A stretch of DNA of 64,000 nt, from NCBI GenBank assembly GCA_009617715.1, contig VTFK01000094.1, forward strand, positions 558,001-622,000, given 5' to 3'. Source of the stretch: Plectrocnemia conspersa. Its lineage: Eukaryota > Arthropoda > Insecta > Trichoptera > Polycentropodidae. A model generated the notes under the pieces. The model made no database searches. It was not told the origin of the DNA and worked only from the letters and a program-made list of their open reading frames with translations. Of the stretch, positions 63,539 through 64,000 are shown in pieces. The translations under genes and the position numbers were made by a program. The number at the start of each line of letters is the position of its first letter. Position 1 is the stretch's first letter.

Positions 63539-64000
63539 CTGATTTTTCACGTATATGAAACTGGTCACAACTAAAAAATTGTCGCTGTGTGCGGTGTAGA
63601 TTTTTATGTATTTTACATTATAATATCAGTTGAATAAATTAAAATTAATTTGATATTGAATGAAATGTATAATATAATATAAAAGCTCTAGAGCCGCTTT
63701 TAATCGCCAAAAAAAAAACCAGTATAAATTTTACTAATGTCGTTAAATTGAAGAAGCACATTTAATTCTTTATATTTCCTATTTTTTAACTCGTTTTAAA
63801 GCGCTTTACATTTATCAAATGGCATAACACTTTCGTTTATTTTTGATTAAAAGAATTATTTAATTTACAATCATTATATTTTATAATATACTTAACAATT
63901 AATTCGATGAAAGAAAAGTAAGGCATATTGACTGACCTTTTTTTAATAATATATAAAAGTAATATTTATACATACATATATAATAATCAGATGTGCTATA
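63539..64000. other. AT-rich upstream sequence, nothing recognised
   Basis: Sequence upstream of the last RR-1 promoter. No gene or repeat is visible. Confidence 0.5.

Overview
The window is nuclear DNA of an insect. It is very AT-rich (roughly three quarters A+T by eye) and has short spliced genes with GT-AG introns, TATA boxes followed by TCAG-type initiators, and non-LTR retrotransposon debris. The genes are mostly secreted cuticular proteins with the Rebers-Riddiford RR-1 chitin-binding consensus (CPR family). The small three-exon larval/endocuticle types with an FxTENxI...GSYSY.DPEG...YADETGFH core suggest a holometabolous insect, possibly a beetle. The sequence alone does not settle the order or species.

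Layout. 1-1789 (-): 5' end of a CPR gene, cut by the window edge, with a degenerate tandem repeat in its first intron. 1.9-19.1 kb: AT-rich gene desert with a few GC-richer islands and one possible tiny secreted ORF. 19147-21255 (-): five-exon RR-1 gene. 21.4-31.1 kb: mostly non-coding, with an RT relic, a TIR-bounded element of about 1.06 kb and a possible gustatory-receptor relic. 31.1-35.1 kb (-): three tandem decaying CPR-like copies; two are broken and one is still open, all with related promoters. 35539-39568 (-): atypical CPR with an Asn/Pro/Tyr-rich tail and a large intron 1 containing tandem repeats and twin hairpins. 40787-41920 (-): secreted His/Asp-rich protein with 8-9 copies of a PSQA[FY].ID[IL]HHD repeat. 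45255-46940 (+): four-exon RR-1 gene. 47569-47979 (-): unrecognised small secreted protein. 48642-49136, 56525-57071 and 62934-63461 (all -): three small three-exon RR-1 genes. A non-LTR element (51.77-54.24 kb, -) and a 3' fragment of the same family (43.80-44.17 kb, +) flank the 45-49 kb genes in opposite orientation. 57.2-62.9 kb holds Jockey-like and mariner-like relics and a 159-bp palindromic element.

How the genes work together. This is a cuticle-gene cluster. Every intact product has a signal peptide, nearly all have a first coding exon of only 3-4 codons ending in a phase-0 intron, and most have a strong TATA/Inr promoter close to the ATG. That fits short, abundant, stage-specific expression in epidermis. 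The RR-1 products are expected to bind chitin in the procuticle. The His/Asp-repeat protein and the small secreted protein share the setting but have no recognised domain; a role in cuticle is inferred from location only. The most interesting candidates for undescribed biology are the His/Asp-repeat protein, the eroding acidic CPR derivative next to two dead siblings, and the tandem-repeat-filled first introns.
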